Assembly (NCBI GenBank): GCA_017560945.1
Contig: JAFZDY010000027.1
Coordinates: 1-45,932 of the forward strand
DNA from: Bacteroidaceae bacterium
Lineage (GTDB): Bacteria; Bacteroidota; Bacteroidia; Bacteroidales; Bacteroidaceae
DNA length: 45,932 nucleotides
Direction of reading: 5' to 3'
In this document: positions 1-8,925 of the stretch, piece by piece
Numbering within the stretch: the first letter of the stretch is position 1
Layout of the letters: each line of letters begins with the position of its first letter
Notes under the pieces: model-generated
What the model was told of the DNA's origin: nothing
The model's input: only the letters and a program-made list of their open reading frames with translations
Database searches by the model: none
Position numbers and translations under genes: made by a program

Positions 1-140
1 CCATGCAAGCATTCAGCATCGACTGGGTAAAGTGGGACCCCAAGGAGGATGAAAAGAAAAAGGACGACTCCACCAACGAACCTGAGCCCGAAGAACCGGA
101 CAATGGCGGTGGCAGTGGCACTGGGGGAAATCCGTTGTAA
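1..140 (+). CDS. C-terminal end of an acidic, glycine-rich-tailed protein (possibly HU-like), cut by window edge
   Basis: The frame is open from the left edge to the TAA at 138-140. It encodes about 46 residues: a short segment (AFSIDWVKWDPKED), then a lysine/aspartate stretch, then a low-complexity tail of Glu/Pro/Asp and Gly/Ser ending in GGNPL. Bacteroidales HU/IHF-like DNA-binding proteins often end in such acidic, glycine-rich tails, so an HU-like protein is a reasonable guess, but the diagnostic core lies outside the window. The ATG at position 3 may be internal. A palindromic repeat begins 10 bases after the stop. Real coding seems likely; the function is inferred. Confidence 0.5.
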   Translation, partial: MQAFSIDWVKWDPKEDEKKKDDSTNEPEPEEPDNGGGSGTGGNPL

Positions 141-149
141 AGAGGAGAA

Positions 150-280
150 GGACCCCATCCCAACGACCCCAACCGGACCCTCCCCCTGCCCCTCCGCAAG
201 GGAGGGGAGTGAAATGTCTTTCTTATATTTTGTAGGAGTATCTACTCCTTCCCCTTGGGGAAGGTAAGGGATGGGGTCCG
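150..280. repeat. Palindromic dispersed repeat with 12-bp perfect terminal inverted repeats
   Basis: The ends GGACCCCATCCC (150-161) and GGGATGGGGTCC (268-279) are exact reverse complements. Inside lies a second palindromic block beginning GGACCCTCCCCCTGCCCC with a CCCCTCC..GGGAGGGG hairpin, then ACTCCTTCCCC/GGGGAAGG sequence. Related copies lie at 19108-19352, 19788-19850, 22694-22785, 23984-24080, 24775-24868 and 45587-45722. It encodes no protein and behaves like a MITE/REP-type element. Confidence 0.85.
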
Positions 281-297
281 CTTCTTCTTTGAATCTT

Positions 298-431
298 GAT
301 TCCCTAAAAAGTCCGCAATGAAAATTCGTTTAATCATTCATCCTTAATACTTTACATGTTAATGGATGTTAATTTAAAAATAACATGGGCAAATATTTGC
401 AAACCACCCCTTCCGTGTTGTATCTTTGCAA
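298..431 (+). promoter_or_regulatory. Promoter-bearing repeat module, copy 1 (drives the lipoprotein gene at 454)
   Basis: It contains a Bacteroidota promoter: TTTG at 396-399, 21 bp, then TATCTTTG at 421-428, giving a start near 435 and a leader of about 20 nt before the ATG at 454. The whole 134-bp block is similar to the reverse complement of 19511-19642, including CTAAAAAGTCCGCAAT, CATTCATCCT and a TTTGCAAACC..CCCCT..TGTTGTATCTTTGCAA promoter core. The promoter therefore seems to belong to a dispersed repeat, not to this gene alone. Confidence 0.75.
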
Positions 432-453
432 CACAAATAAACAAAGTGAATAT

Positions 454-1803
454 ATGAAATTAAGAATGATTATTAGACCCTGTTTTTGGGCTATATTGAC
501 GATGGTTGCATTTGTAGCATGCAACAATGACGAAGAAATGAGTGCAGATGAGATAAAGAATATTTTGGGAAAATCTAATATCTCGGATGCAAAGTATATC
601 TATATTCGTCAAGCTTCTGCTACCAGAACTGAAGGAGTTGAGATTGACCCCAAAGACCAGATAGGTGCATGGAAAGTAGACAAGGATGGCAACGAGACTA
701 AGGTGAGAATATACGACACCAAAGGTAAGGAGTTGGACACATATATTGAGAATATTGAAAAATGTGGCGACAACTACATACGAATGTACCTGAGAATAGG
801 GGTTGGAAAACCTGCTATTGAAGGTGTAAACATGATTATCCTGGTGGATAAGATTACCAATAAGATATATGATTGCCCTATGTACTTGTGGGGTGAGGCA
901 ATTCCAGCTGATGAGTATTCGAAGGGGATTCTATATTACTCTGCAGCTGGATTGCGTAAAGCAACAGTTACACCCACAGAAATTGTAGAAGAGTTGTTGA
1001 CATTGTACGAGGATGCAGTGGGCGGTTTCTTTATTTCCAAGGGTGAAGTGGCGTATTTTAATGATTCATTTTATAATCCTTATTATGGTGGAGGAGAAAT
1101 TATGATGCCAAGCAAGCGCCGTTACCCTGTAAAGGATGATTATGTATTCATGACAGGAAATAGAGATCTCCTCTCAATCAAAAAGCCCGAAGAGGACATG
1201 AGCGTTCCTCCTTATTTACCTGATTCATTGAGAGATTATAAATTCGAATTGTACCATTGGGAAATGGTGTCGGATACGCAGATGGAACGAGTAAAGGTTG
1301 GTAATTTCCCTGGCGAACCCAACTGGTTCTTACCGATGAACAAACTGAATGGTAAAGCAGTGGCATTTTGCAGAAACAACCACAATGGTTCTTACTACAT
1401 TTGCGAAGTGGACAAAGAATCGATTGTCATCAAGAAATCGTACACTACTGATGATGAAAAAGCAATGTTTGACAAATATTTGGAGTCGATAAGTAGTCCG
1501 ATTTATAATTTCTATGTCAAACTTTCATTGGGTGATTGCAACTATTGCTTGAATGACAACTTTATCATGAATTTTGATGCGAATACGTACGAAATCACAG
1601 AGGCAGAATTTGTCATTCCTGAAGATGAATATAAAGTAAGAACTAAGGAGATTGACTCTTCTACCGGTAAGGTTGTATTCAAAGCCATTCGCTACATTGA
1701 CAGTGCCAATGTATTAGGGGAAGTAGATAAAAATGGTGTAGTCAAAATCGTCAGTGTAACTCATCCTCAATATCAGATTACAACATATTGTGCGTTGAAT
1801 TAA
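454..1803 (+). CDS. Secreted lipoprotein of unknown function
   Basis: The protein has 449 residues if started at the ATG at 454. The in-frame ATG at 385 is rejected because a clear promoter (396-428) lies between the two. The N-terminus MKLRMIIRPCFWAILTMVAF followed by VAC is a lipoprotein signal with the lipidated Cys at residue 23, followed by NNDEE, an acidic stretch that in Bacteroidota often accompanies surface export. The rest is a soluble mixed alpha/beta sequence with no catalytic motif I recognise. A hairpin terminator follows at 1831-1870, so it is probably monocistronic. It could be a surface binding or structural lipoprotein, but the function is unknown. Confidence 0.8.
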   Translation: MKLRMIIRPCFWAILTMVAFVACNNDEEMSADEIKNILGKSNISDAKYIYIRQASATRTEGVEIDPKDQIGAWKVDKDGNETKVRIYDTKGKELDTYIENIEKCGDNYIRMYLRIGVGKPAIEGVNMIILVDKITNKIYDCPMYLWGEAIPADEYSKGILYYSAAGLRKATVTPTEIVEELLTLYEDAVGGFFISKGEVAYFNDSFYNPYYGGGEIMMPSKRRYPVKDDYVFMTGNRDLLSIKKPEEDMSVPPYLPDSLRDYKFELYHWEMVSDTQMERVKVGNFPGEPNWFLPMNKLNGKAVAFCRNNHNGSYYICEVDKESIVIKKSYTTDDEKAMFDKYLESISSPIYNFYVKLSLGDCNYCLNDNFIMNFDANTYEITEAEFVIPEDEYKVRTKEIDSSTGKVVFKAIRYIDSANVLGEVDKNGVVKIVSVTHPQYQITTYCALN

Positions 1804-1830
1804 AACTGAATTCTGTAAAATAAAATACTA

Positions 1831-1870
1831 AAAGGGAGGGCGTATCAAAACGATGCACCCTCTTTCTTTT
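1831..1870 (+). terminator. Rho-independent terminator of the lipoprotein gene
   Basis: AGGG-c-GTATC pairs with GATGC-a-CCCT around an AAAAC loop, with flanking AAAG/CTTT pairing and a T-rich tail (TCTTTCTTTT). A hairpin with the same TCAAAACG loop region occurs at 21085-21124. Confidence 0.7.
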
Positions 1871-1871
1871 A

Positions 1872-2214
1872 TCATCACTATGGATTTTCACCTCCTCGCT
1901 TAACGCCTTTCTGTTTAAGGTCGGGGAAACCATCCGTCGCATTAACCCATGCGGGTGATGACTATTGGCTATGGCTATAACAATAACAATTGCGATTTCC
2001 TTCAACCTTTGACCTAAAAAAAATGAAACGAGAAATTTGGAAAATTGTGATTTAGACACTCATCACCATCCTTACGGCGATTGGAACAAGCATTGGGGTG
2101 ACAAGTTGCATGTAGGTTAATTTTGGAATGGATTACTTGGTGAGAAATAAGTGAAAAATCAAATAATTCATTTTCTTTTTTTGATGGAGAATCTGTTTTC
2201 TGCAAAATAAACTA
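1872..2214. other. Intergenic stretch with no convincing gene
   Basis: About 340 bp between the terminator and the next promoter. Short reading frames on both strands lack starts and recognisable families. A 48-codon open stretch on the plus strand ending at 2120 (..GDWNKHWGDKLHVG) looks protein-like but has no start codon or homologue that I recognise. A decayed gene is possible. Confidence 0.4.
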
Positions 2215-2222
2215 TATATTTG
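2215..2222 (+). promoter_or_regulatory. Bacteroidota -7 box (TATATTTG)
   Basis: TATATTTG 35 bp upstream of the ATG at 2257 matches TAnnTTTG. No good TTTG -33 element was seen at 19-21 bp. Confidence 0.55.
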
Positions 2223-2256
2223 CAAAAAAATTAACCATATCAAGTAAAATATAATC

Positions 2257-4080
2257 ATGAATAGAAAACACTCTATTTTTGCCAATGCGGCTAAGACGAT
2301 GGCTATGATTTGGCGTGTAGGAATCCTTGGTATAGCCATGTGTGCTGTGCCCCTGGTTGGATGTAGTGAGTTGGAAACGTTGCTTAACGGGGAGGAGGAT
2401 GAGGAAGAGGAGGTTATCGAAAATCCATTTAAAGAGTATGACGACTCTCCCGAAGCCATGATTCTGAAATGGAAGACACAACCTGCTGAGGGACTTTACG
2501 GCTCGGGCGAGATGGATGACCCTTATTTGATACGCAATGCATCGGAATTCCGCTACTTTATCAATGCAGTGAGCGATGGTTCGTTGGAAACTACGAATAA
2601 GAATTTCCGCTTGATGAACGACATCACGGTGGACGATCAGTATCAATGGTATCCGATTGGTGGCCCACAAACATTCAAAGTATCAGTACACCCTAATGAT
2701 TGTCATACGTTTTATGGACGTTTTGACGGAAACGGATATAGCATCAAGGGAGAGTTGAACTTACAACCCCTATGGGTTGAAGGAGACAGACTCACGGGGC
2801 ATTTTGGACTGTTTTACCATATTGGTGGCGCTAATTCCGATTATATCATAAAGGATTTGACCATTGATGCCGATGTGAATATCGTTGGTGGATCTGTAAG
2901 TAATAGTGAGACATTGAGTAGAGCAAGTACAAAGGCGATGATTGGTGTGTTGGCCAGTAGGACCAGTGGATATCCGATTTTCCGAAATTGTCACATTTTC
3001 AGTAAAGTAAAGATGAAATTTGACTGGAGAGTGAATGCAATGATGTTGGGCGGATTCTTTTCTGTCACAGGATGGAGTGAGTTTCACGATTGCTCATTCA
3101 ATGGTAGATTAGGCTTGGATGGCCGTGTAGCTGCTTCGGGTATAAAAATAGGAGGCATAGTTGCTGAGGTTTACGAACGAATAGTGTTTGAGAACTGCGT
3201 AAACAATGCCGACATCAATGCTAACGATGCTACATGTGAAAGCATCTGGATAGGTGGCATCTGTGGTGACTATGGAGGTCAACGTTTCGGAGGTGAAAAC
3301 CTGACGTTCTTAAATTGTAAAAATACAGGCAACATCAGTTCCAACAAGCTGACAATGCAGCTTCCCGGGGTAGGTTATCATGTGGGCGGTATCGTGGGAC
3401 ACATGAATTCGTCATTCAGTTATACTGAAGGTGGCCGAATTTTTTCCGATTGTGAAAACACGGGTGACATCACCTTCGGAGAAATTCTGCGTGGTGACGA
3501 CACACCTGATGAAGAGTCAAACCCTTACTTCTGCATGGGTGGTATTGTCGGACAGAATCTCAATGGAGTTGCATTGGAGCGCTGTGTAAACACTGGAAAC
3601 ATTACTGCCGGAAGCACTGATTTTGGCCCTTATGTAGTATCATGTACTGGAGGTATAGGAGGTTATATGAACACAGAGGGTCTTACCCAATGCAGTAGTA
3701 CGGGTGATATCAAGGGTATGCAATTTGATGAAAGTGTAATGTATGACGATTATTATTATGATGAAGGCACAGCTAATGGTACCGCTTCGTATGTAGGCGG
3801 ACTTGTGGGCAGCTATGGTTCTTCATTAATATGTTCATGCTATACATCGGGTAACATACAATCTTCAATGTATGCAGACAAACAGTACTTAGGTGCACTT
3901 CTGGGGTATGGAGGAATATATGCTCCCTTTATCGGTAGTTGTTGCTCATCGGATGCAAGCATTGATGGTAAGCCCTTGTCTTATATTGAATCTGCTACAG
4001 GTTCTGCAATAAGTAGTTATATCGGTAATTCTAAATTCTTTTCTGAAGAGGATTATTACTTTCAATGTAATAAACATTAA
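2257..4080 (+). CDS. Surface lipoprotein with GLUG-type repeats
   Basis: 607 residues. A signal segment (residues about 15-35) ends in VGC with the lipidated Cys at 36, followed by a strongly acidic linker (residues about 46-55, mostly Glu/Asp). From residue about 80 it has the pattern FRYFINAVSDG..FRLMNDI..GRFDGNGYSIKGEL, typical of the entry to GLUG/beta-helix domains. Then come at least six repeats of the form GGIVG..C.NTGNI.. (near residues 300, 335, 375, 425, 465 and 515), as in the GLUG motif family. Such proteins are extracellular and presumed adhesive or binding; no enzyme motif is visible. It has its own promoter at 2215. Only a hairpin without a good T-run follows. Confidence 0.8.
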   Translation: MNRKHSIFANAAKTMAMIWRVGILGIAMCAVPLVGCSELETLLNGEEDEEEEVIENPFKEYDDSPEAMILKWKTQPAEGLYGSGEMDDPYLIRNASEFRYFINAVSDGSLETTNKNFRLMNDITVDDQYQWYPIGGPQTFKVSVHPNDCHTFYGRFDGNGYSIKGELNLQPLWVEGDRLTGHFGLFYHIGGANSDYIIKDLTIDADVNIVGGSVSNSETLSRASTKAMIGVLASRTSGYPIFRNCHIFSKVKMKFDWRVNAMMLGGFFSVTGWSEFHDCSFNGRLGLDGRVAASGIKIGGIVAEVYERIVFENCVNNADINANDATCESIWIGGICGDYGGQRFGGENLTFLNCKNTGNISSNKLTMQLPGVGYHVGGIVGHMNSSFSYTEGGRIFSDCENTGDITFGEILRGDDTPDEESNPYFCMGGIVGQNLNGVALERCVNTGNITAGSTDFGPYVVSCTGGIGGYMNTEGLTQCSSTGDIKGMQFDESVMYDDYYYDEGTANGTASYVGGLVGSYGSSLICSCYTSGNIQSSMYADKQYLGALLGYGGIYAPFIGSCCSSDASIDGKPLSYIESATGSAISSYIGNSKFFSEEDYYFQCNKH

Positions 4081-4169
4081 TACAAATCGAGGTGAGTTAT
4101 AATTGTGTTTTTAAGTTTTGAAGATTCAATTCTTTTAGAGGGAGATGGATATTTATTTTTAGAAGTGTA

Positions 4170-4213
4170 GGAGGCAGGAGTGTAGGAACATCACTCCTAT
4201 ACTCCTGTACTCC
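4170..4213 (+). repeat. Imperfect inverted repeat downstream of the GLUG lipoprotein
   Basis: Left arm 4170-4187 (GGAGGCAGGAGTGTAGGA) pairs with 4195-4213 around a short loop, with one or two mismatches. It lacks a T-run, so it may be an mRNA 3'-end stabiliser, not a terminator. Confidence 0.5.
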
Positions 4214-4249
4214 ATTACTTCTTCACTCATAGTCACTAGTCACTTGAAA

Positions 4250-4510
4250 TCACCCCAACAACTCCTGGGGTACTTGGTGGAGTGTATCGGGTTTGCCTAC
4301 GTCGATGAGTTGAAGGTCGCTCTTGGGAACTCCTATGATGGGTACTTGGTTGGCAATGGAGAGGTAGAAATCGATGATGGAAAAGCGGGTGGGCCATGCC
4401 TCCATAAGGGGTAGGAGCGAAGGACTGAAAAGGTGGATTCCTGCAAAGGCATACATGCGACAATCCTCGACACGCAGGTTGGGGTAGGGCGACTTCACTT
4501 CGCCTGTCTG
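4250..4510 (-). pseudogene. Remnant: C-terminal part of a sugar nucleotidyltransferase
   Basis: About 87 codons read like the C-terminal third of an NDP-sugar/MurNAc-1-P nucleotidyltransferase: a TGEVKSPY region, YAFAGIHLFSPSLLPLM (family pattern F.GIH...P.l), FSIIDFYLSIA, and the diagnostic end DVGKPDTL. The N-terminal two thirds, with the nucleotide-binding GxGTRl..T..PKp motif, are absent. Upstream sequence (4511-4700) shows no continuation, so the open frame extending to 4594 is probably fortuitous. A truncated, non-functional relic fits best. Confidence 0.6.
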
Positions 4511-4785
4511 AACAGAATGACACCTGTACAAGCACGATAGAATGAAGGGAAAAATACAGAAAAAATGGATAAGCTTTAGAGAAATAGTCATCAAAGGAAT
4601 GCGGATTTAAGAAAATGTCATAGATTTGCATCCCCGACAAAGAATGTTCTGCTCATGACAGAACAAGAATAGGCAAAGAGGGACACTTCTTCGTTCTTCT
4701 CTTGCTTGTTGAAAATAAAATGGAGTAAACCTATTTCATGACTAAGTTAAAAACAGGTCAACGTGAATTAAAAATAAAGTTTAAC

Positions 4786-5008
4786 TCAGTCAACCTCGAC
4801 TATAAAGGGCTCAAAGTAGTCAACGGGAATCGTTAACATACAGCCACAGCATTCATAGAATGCATAGTCACCAATATATATTACCTCGGCCTGAATGGTA
4901 TCAGGCGAGGTGAGGTTATACCAAATGTTATCAATCTGCACATTGGTTTGTGCACTCACCAGCATAGGCAACAGAGCGACAAGGAGAAAAAAATAGATGT
5001 TTCTTCAT
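4786..5008 (-). pseudogene. Remnant of a BspA-like leucine-rich-repeat surface protein, frameshifted in the signal peptide
   Basis: Read leftward, the ATG at 5006-5008 starts MKKHLFF, then a run of seven T (4987-4993 as A on the plus strand) breaks the frame. One base fewer would give MKKHLFFLLVALLPMLVSAQ, a good signal peptide. The second frame continues with IDNIWYNLTSPDTIQAEVIYIGDYAFYE, matching the N-terminal pattern of Bacteroidales BspA/LRR_5 proteins, and stops after about 60 codons. The usual long repeat region is missing, so this is a truncated relic. Phase variation at the T7 tract is formally possible but would yield only a tiny secreted peptide. Confidence 0.55.
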
Positions 5009-5050
5009 ACCTGTACGTAAAGTTCAAAATGCGGGCGTAGGGATGTGGAG

Positions 5051-5707
5051 TTACTTCGTTGCTTTCTTGTGACCGGCTGTACCTTTATATATAAGGAAAG
5101 CGAGGATGAGGACTACGACAATGACAATAACAAGACCAATCTCGTGGCTATACTCGTTGACCTTCGCAAGGAGTTGTTCCTCTGTCTCGATGCCTGGCAC
5201 TTTAGAGAGGTAGTGACCGATGGCGGCAAGTACTATGTTCCAAATGCCTGCTCCCAATGTGGTGAAAAGGATGAAGGTGCTGAGTTTCATGCGAGCAAGA
5301 CCAGCAGGAATGGAGATGAGCTGACGAACTACAGTGGTGAGTCGGCCTATGAAGGTGGCAATGGCTCCGTGCTTTTCGAAGAATTCTTCGGCGTGCTGTA
5401 CCTTAGTTTCATCGATGAGACACATGTGTCCGAAGCGACTGTTTGCAAACTTATAGACTATGGGACGACCGAGCCACTTGGCAAGGAAGTAGTTGATGAG
5501 TGCTCCCACATTGGCTCCGATGGTAGCAAAGAGGACTACCAGGTAGATGTTGAGTTCGCCATTGCCTGCGGATGCTTTCCATGCGGCGGGAGGAACTACT
5601 ACTTCAGAGGGAAAGGGAATGAATGAACTTTCGATGGTCATCAAAAGGGTAATTGTCCAATAATTGAGGTGGTCGAGACACCATTGGATGAATGCGACTG
5701 ATTCCAT
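5051..5707 (-). CDS. DedA family inner-membrane protein
   Basis: 218 residues, usual for DedA. Visible family features are an amphipathic entry (ESSFIPFPSEVVVPPA, residues about 26-41), a central FIGRL...VRQLISIPAGLARM block (about 119-140, the conserved F.GR....R...PAG..M motif), and hydrophobic segments near 10-30, 52-72, 140-165 and 190-210. DedA/VTT proteins are thought to move phospholipids, undecaprenyl phosphate among them, across the cytoplasmic membrane and support envelope homeostasis. It is the last gene of a leftward group glnS, TPR, DedA, 39 bp after the TPR gene, and is probably cotranscribed with it. The C-terminus is Lys-rich and cytoplasmic. Confidence 0.9.
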   Translation of the reverse strand: MESVAFIQWCLDHLNYWTITLLMTIESSFIPFPSEVVVPPAAWKASAGNGELNIYLVVLFATIGANVGALINYFLAKWLGRPIVYKFANSRFGHMCLIDETKVQHAEEFFEKHGAIATFIGRLTTVVRQLISIPAGLARMKLSTFILFTTLGAGIWNIVLAAIGHYLSKVPGIETEEQLLAKVNEYSHEIGLVIVIVVVLILAFLIYKGTAGHKKATK

Positions 5708-5746
5708 TTCGTGTTTGTTTAGTGTTTATGTTTCTGGGTGATTATC

Positions 5747-6844
5747 TTACTTCATTCTCCTGAGTAGTTCTGACAAGCCTTCGTCATTGGGGTCTATCTT
5801 GAATGCTCGATGATAATACTCTGCCGCACGCTTCATGTCGCCTGTCTCGATGTATGAGAGTGCGAGGTTGAAACATGTAGAGAAGGAGTAGATAGAAAGG
5901 TCGCCATATACGGTATAGGCGTAGGTCAAGTGGGGGATGGCATCCTGATAGAGTTCGAGAGCTGTCTCCATCACTCCACAAGTGTAACTGGCAAGAGCTT
6001 TGTCATAACCGCGTGCAAGACAGGTGCGGTATATTTCGAGGGCCTTTCCCTCGTTACCCAATAGGGCGAATGAGTGTCCTTTGGAAAAGAGTGCATCAAG
6101 GTTTTCGGGCTCAATGGCAAGTGCATAATCGAGGGCATCTATGGCTTCTCCAAATCGCTCCATCTGATTATAAACATTGCCAAGATTCAACCAATTACTC
6201 ACTTCGAAGGGTTCTTCGTCCAACATATGATTGAGTTCAACTACTGCCTCTTCCAATCGTCCTGCATTGCGCAGGCATTCAGCCGCAAGGCTACGCACAA
6301 TCATGGTTGTACGTGGTTTCCATTGCTCGCGTTGAGCCTTTTCCAATGTAGCAAGTGCCAATGAGGTAGCTTCGTGAAAGTAGTTGTAATCAAGGTGTAA
6401 CTCTATGATGTCTTGCACAGTCAAGGCATACTCCTTGTGTGATGTTTCGTTCTCCAACAGGGAACTGACAAGAAGGGTTTGGGCTTCGGCTTGACGCTCT
6501 TCAGTAAGCATCAGTTCGGCATACAGGAATGTGACTTCGCGGTCTGACTGGTCGGGAATGGAGTTGGCTACCTGATACGCCGTTTTCAAGTCGCCTCGTA
6601 GCATATAAGTACGTGCCCGAAACACCATAGGGTCGGTACTACCTGGATGCATAGCCAAGGCATAGTCGATAACCCGTTCGGCATCCTTCTCGCGATTGCG
6701 TGTGGCATAGTACTCGGCAATGTCGGTCAGTTGCTCAGGGTCGAAGTAAGCCCGTTCACCGCGCATGGTCATTGCCTCGTATCGTGCGAGGGTATCCTTG
6801 AATTCGGGTTGCTCAAAATAGGCGCTATAGTCTTTTTCTGTCAT
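5747..6844 (-). CDS. Tetratricopeptide-repeat protein
   Basis: 365 residues with no signal peptide or membrane segment, so probably cytoplasmic. Helical repeats of about 34 residues run through it; the clearest TPR units are near residues 205-275 (LNLGNVYNQMERFGEAIDAL and DALFSKGHSFALLGNEGKAL) and 320-360 (CFNLALSYIETGDMKRAAEY). TPRs mediate protein-protein contacts; the partner is unknown. It lies 101 bp downstream of glnS and 39 bp upstream of the DedA gene on the same strand, suggesting an operon. The start was chosen at the ATG giving MTEKDYSAYF; the stop overlaps nothing. Confidence 0.85.
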   Translation of the reverse strand: MTEKDYSAYFEQPEFKDTLARYEAMTMRGERAYFDPEQLTDIAEYYATRNREKDAERVIDYALAMHPGSTDPMVFRARTYMLRGDLKTAYQVANSIPDQSDREVTFLYAELMLTEERQAEAQTLLVSSLLENETSHKEYALTVQDIIELHLDYNYFHEATSLALATLEKAQREQWKPRTTMIVRSLAAECLRNAGRLEEAVVELNHMLDEEPFEVSNWLNLGNVYNQMERFGEAIDALDYALAIEPENLDALFSKGHSFALLGNEGKALEIYRTCLARGYDKALASYTCGVMETALELYQDAIPHLTYAYTVYGDLSIYSFSTCFNLALSYIETGDMKRAAEYYHRAFKIDPNDEGLSELLRRMK

Positions 6845-6944
6845 CTATCAATCGGAAGACAATGTACAAAGTGACGAGCCACATACGGCCAATGAACCTT
6901 GATGACTCGTCACTTGTGTATCCTGTTGTTAATGTTGTTCTTGT

Positions 6945-8690
6945 TTATTTCTTACTCCACGTATCCTTGAGTCCTACAGTACGGTTGAACACCAAGTGGT
7001 CGGGGGTTGAATCCTTGTCGACATTGAAGTATCCGATACGTTGGAATTGCAGGTAGTCGAGCGGCTTGGCTTCGGCCAGGAACTTCTCCACGTAACATCC
7101 AGTGAGCACCTTCAATGAGTTGGGATTTATCATCTCCTTCATAGCTTCCAATGCATCGCAATTCTTGGCTTCGCGGATAGCAGCCAATTCATCACGAGGA
7201 TTTTCGGCTGTCCACAAGCGGTCGTAGAGACGTACTTCGGCTTCGAGGCAATGTGCGCAACTTACCCAGTGGAGAGTCTTTCCCTTGATTTTGCGGTCAG
7301 CACCAGGCATACCGCTACGAGTCTCGGGGTCATAGGTACAATAGATGGTGGTTACACGTCCATCTGCATCCTTGTCACAAGGGTGATTCTCGTCGCACTT
7401 GATGATATATGCATTCTTCAAACGGACTTCCTTACCTGGAGCCAGACGCATGAACTTCTTCTCGGCAACCTCCATGAAGTCGTCACGCTCAATCCAAAGT
7501 TCGCGGCTGAACTCAACGGGATGTGTACCTTCTGCTTCGTTCTCGGGATTGTTCACAGCTGTAAGCATCTCTACCTTATCCTCGGGATAGTTGGTTATAA
7601 CGAGTCTTACAGGGTCGAGCACTGCACTCACACGTGTAGCACGTTGGTTGAGGTCATCGCGTACGGCACTCTCAAGCAAAGCAAAGTCGTTGAGAGCATC
7701 GTAAGTGGTGTATCCAATCTTGTCGACAAACTTGCGGATACTTTCGGGAGAATATCCACGACGACGAAAGCCACAAAGAGTCGGCATACGGGGGTCATCC
7801 CAACCATTTACAAGTCCTTCCTTCACAAGGATAAGCAGATTGCGCTTGCTCATAAGGGTATAGTTGAGATTGAGCTTGTTGAATTCATACTGACGAGGGC
7901 GATTGTCATCCAAGTCCTCACCATTCTTCACCCAATCGACAAAGAGGTCATACAACGGACGATGGGGAACAAATTCCAAGGTGCAAAGTGAGTGTGTAAC
8001 TCCTTCAAAGTAGTCGCTCTGTCCGTGTGCAAAGTCATACATAGGATATGCCTTCCATGTAGTACCAGTGCGATGGTGAGGATGATTTACTACACGATAG
8101 ATGATGGGGTCGCGGAAGTGCATATTGGGGCTTGCCATGTCAATTTTTGCACGCAATACCATGCGTCCTTCCTCAATTTCACCTGTATTCATCTTCTCGA
8201 AAAGAGTCAAACTCTCCTCAATGGGACGGTCACGATAGGGGCTATTTGTACCAGGAACAGTGGGAGAGCCCTTTTGCTGAGCAATCTCCTCGGCCGACTG
8301 TTCATCGATGTAAGCCTTTCCTTCCTTGATGAGTTGCACAGCAAAGTCCCACAACTGCTGGAAGTAGTCACTTGCATAGTATTCATTTCCCCATTGGAAG
8401 CCCAGCCATTGGATGTCTTCCTTAATAGCCTCTACGTACTCGGTGTCTTCCTTTGTAGGGTTGGTGTCATCGAAACGCAGGTTGCACACTCCACCATAGT
8501 TGGCAGCCGCACCAAAGTCCATACAGATGGCCTTTGCGTGTCCAATGTGCAAGTATCCATTCGGTTCGGGCGGGAAGCGTGTCTGTACACGTCCTCCGTT
8601 CTTACCCTCTTTCAAATCTTTCTCGATGGCCTGTTCAATGAAGTTCAGGCTCTTTTTTTCCGTACTTTCGGTTGAGATGTTTTCTACCAT
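6945..8690 (-). CDS. glnS: Glutaminyl-tRNA synthetase
   Basis: 581 residues from the ATG at 8690. A longer reading to 8732 would use a TTG that overlaps the promoter -7 box and is rejected. Class I signatures are present: FPPEPNGYLHIGHAK (HIGH at 48-51) and MSKRN (280-284, the KMSKS equivalent), followed by the GWDDPRMPTLCGFRRRGY block typical of GlnRS. The C-terminal half forms the anticodon-binding beta barrels. The enzyme charges tRNA-Gln directly with glutamine, so this organism need not use the amidotransferase route for that tRNA. First gene of the leftward group with the TPR and DedA genes. Confidence 0.97.
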   Translation of the reverse strand: MVENISTESTEKKSLNFIEQAIEKDLKEGKNGGRVQTRFPPEPNGYLHIGHAKAICMDFGAAANYGGVCNLRFDDTNPTKEDTEYVEAIKEDIQWLGFQWGNEYYASDYFQQLWDFAVQLIKEGKAYIDEQSAEEIAQQKGSPTVPGTNSPYRDRPIEESLTLFEKMNTGEIEEGRMVLRAKIDMASPNMHFRDPIIYRVVNHPHHRTGTTWKAYPMYDFAHGQSDYFEGVTHSLCTLEFVPHRPLYDLFVDWVKNGEDLDDNRPRQYEFNKLNLNYTLMSKRNLLILVKEGLVNGWDDPRMPTLCGFRRRGYSPESIRKFVDKIGYTTYDALNDFALLESAVRDDLNQRATRVSAVLDPVRLVITNYPEDKVEMLTAVNNPENEAEGTHPVEFSRELWIERDDFMEVAEKKFMRLAPGKEVRLKNAYIIKCDENHPCDKDADGRVTTIYCTYDPETRSGMPGADRKIKGKTLHWVSCAHCLEAEVRLYDRLWTAENPRDELAAIREAKNCDALEAMKEMINPNSLKVLTGCYVEKFLAEAKPLDYLQFQRIGYFNVDKDSTPDHLVFNRTVGLKDTWSKK

Positions 8691-8729
8691 ATTGTTTAAT
8701 GTTATTTTTTCAATTTCTTTTTGAAGCTG

Positions 8730-8737
8730 CAAAAATA
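8730..8737 (-). promoter_or_regulatory. -7 box for glnS (TATTTTTG)
   Basis: The minus strand reads TATTTTTG, matching TAnnTTTG, about 40 bp upstream of the chosen glnS ATG (8690). This supports the shorter start. Confidence 0.6.
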
Positions 8738-8889
8738 GTATTTTTTTGCCGATAAACCTTATGTAAGGAGAACTTTATTTTATAAATAGGTTCTCATGCG
8801 CGTGGAATACGCTAAACAAGTACATTAAATTATAATCACAATTTGTAAGGAAGTATTCATAAATGTGTTATATAACATATTTAGCACAT

Positions 8890-8920
8890 TTTGTCACCAT
8901 TTTAAAATAGCTTAATTTTG
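8890..8920 (+). promoter_or_regulatory. Consensus Bacteroidota promoter upstream of a candidate small RNA
   Basis: TTTG at 8890-8893, exactly 19 bp, then TAATTTTG at 8913-8920. This is a full match to the -33/-7 consensus. No open reading frame follows before a hairpin terminator at 8984-9025. Confidence 0.7.
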
Positions 8921-8925
8921 CATGT

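Noticed and set aside
2000-2120. 48-codon plus frame ending GDWNKHWGDKLHVG
   Set aside because: Looks protein-like but has no start codon, ribosome binding site or recognisable relative; too weak to annotate.
4594-4640. N-terminal extension of the nucleotidyltransferase remnant with a hydrophobic start
   Set aside because: The hydrophobic N-terminus does not match the family; it seems a chance fusion of unrelated sequence to the stump.
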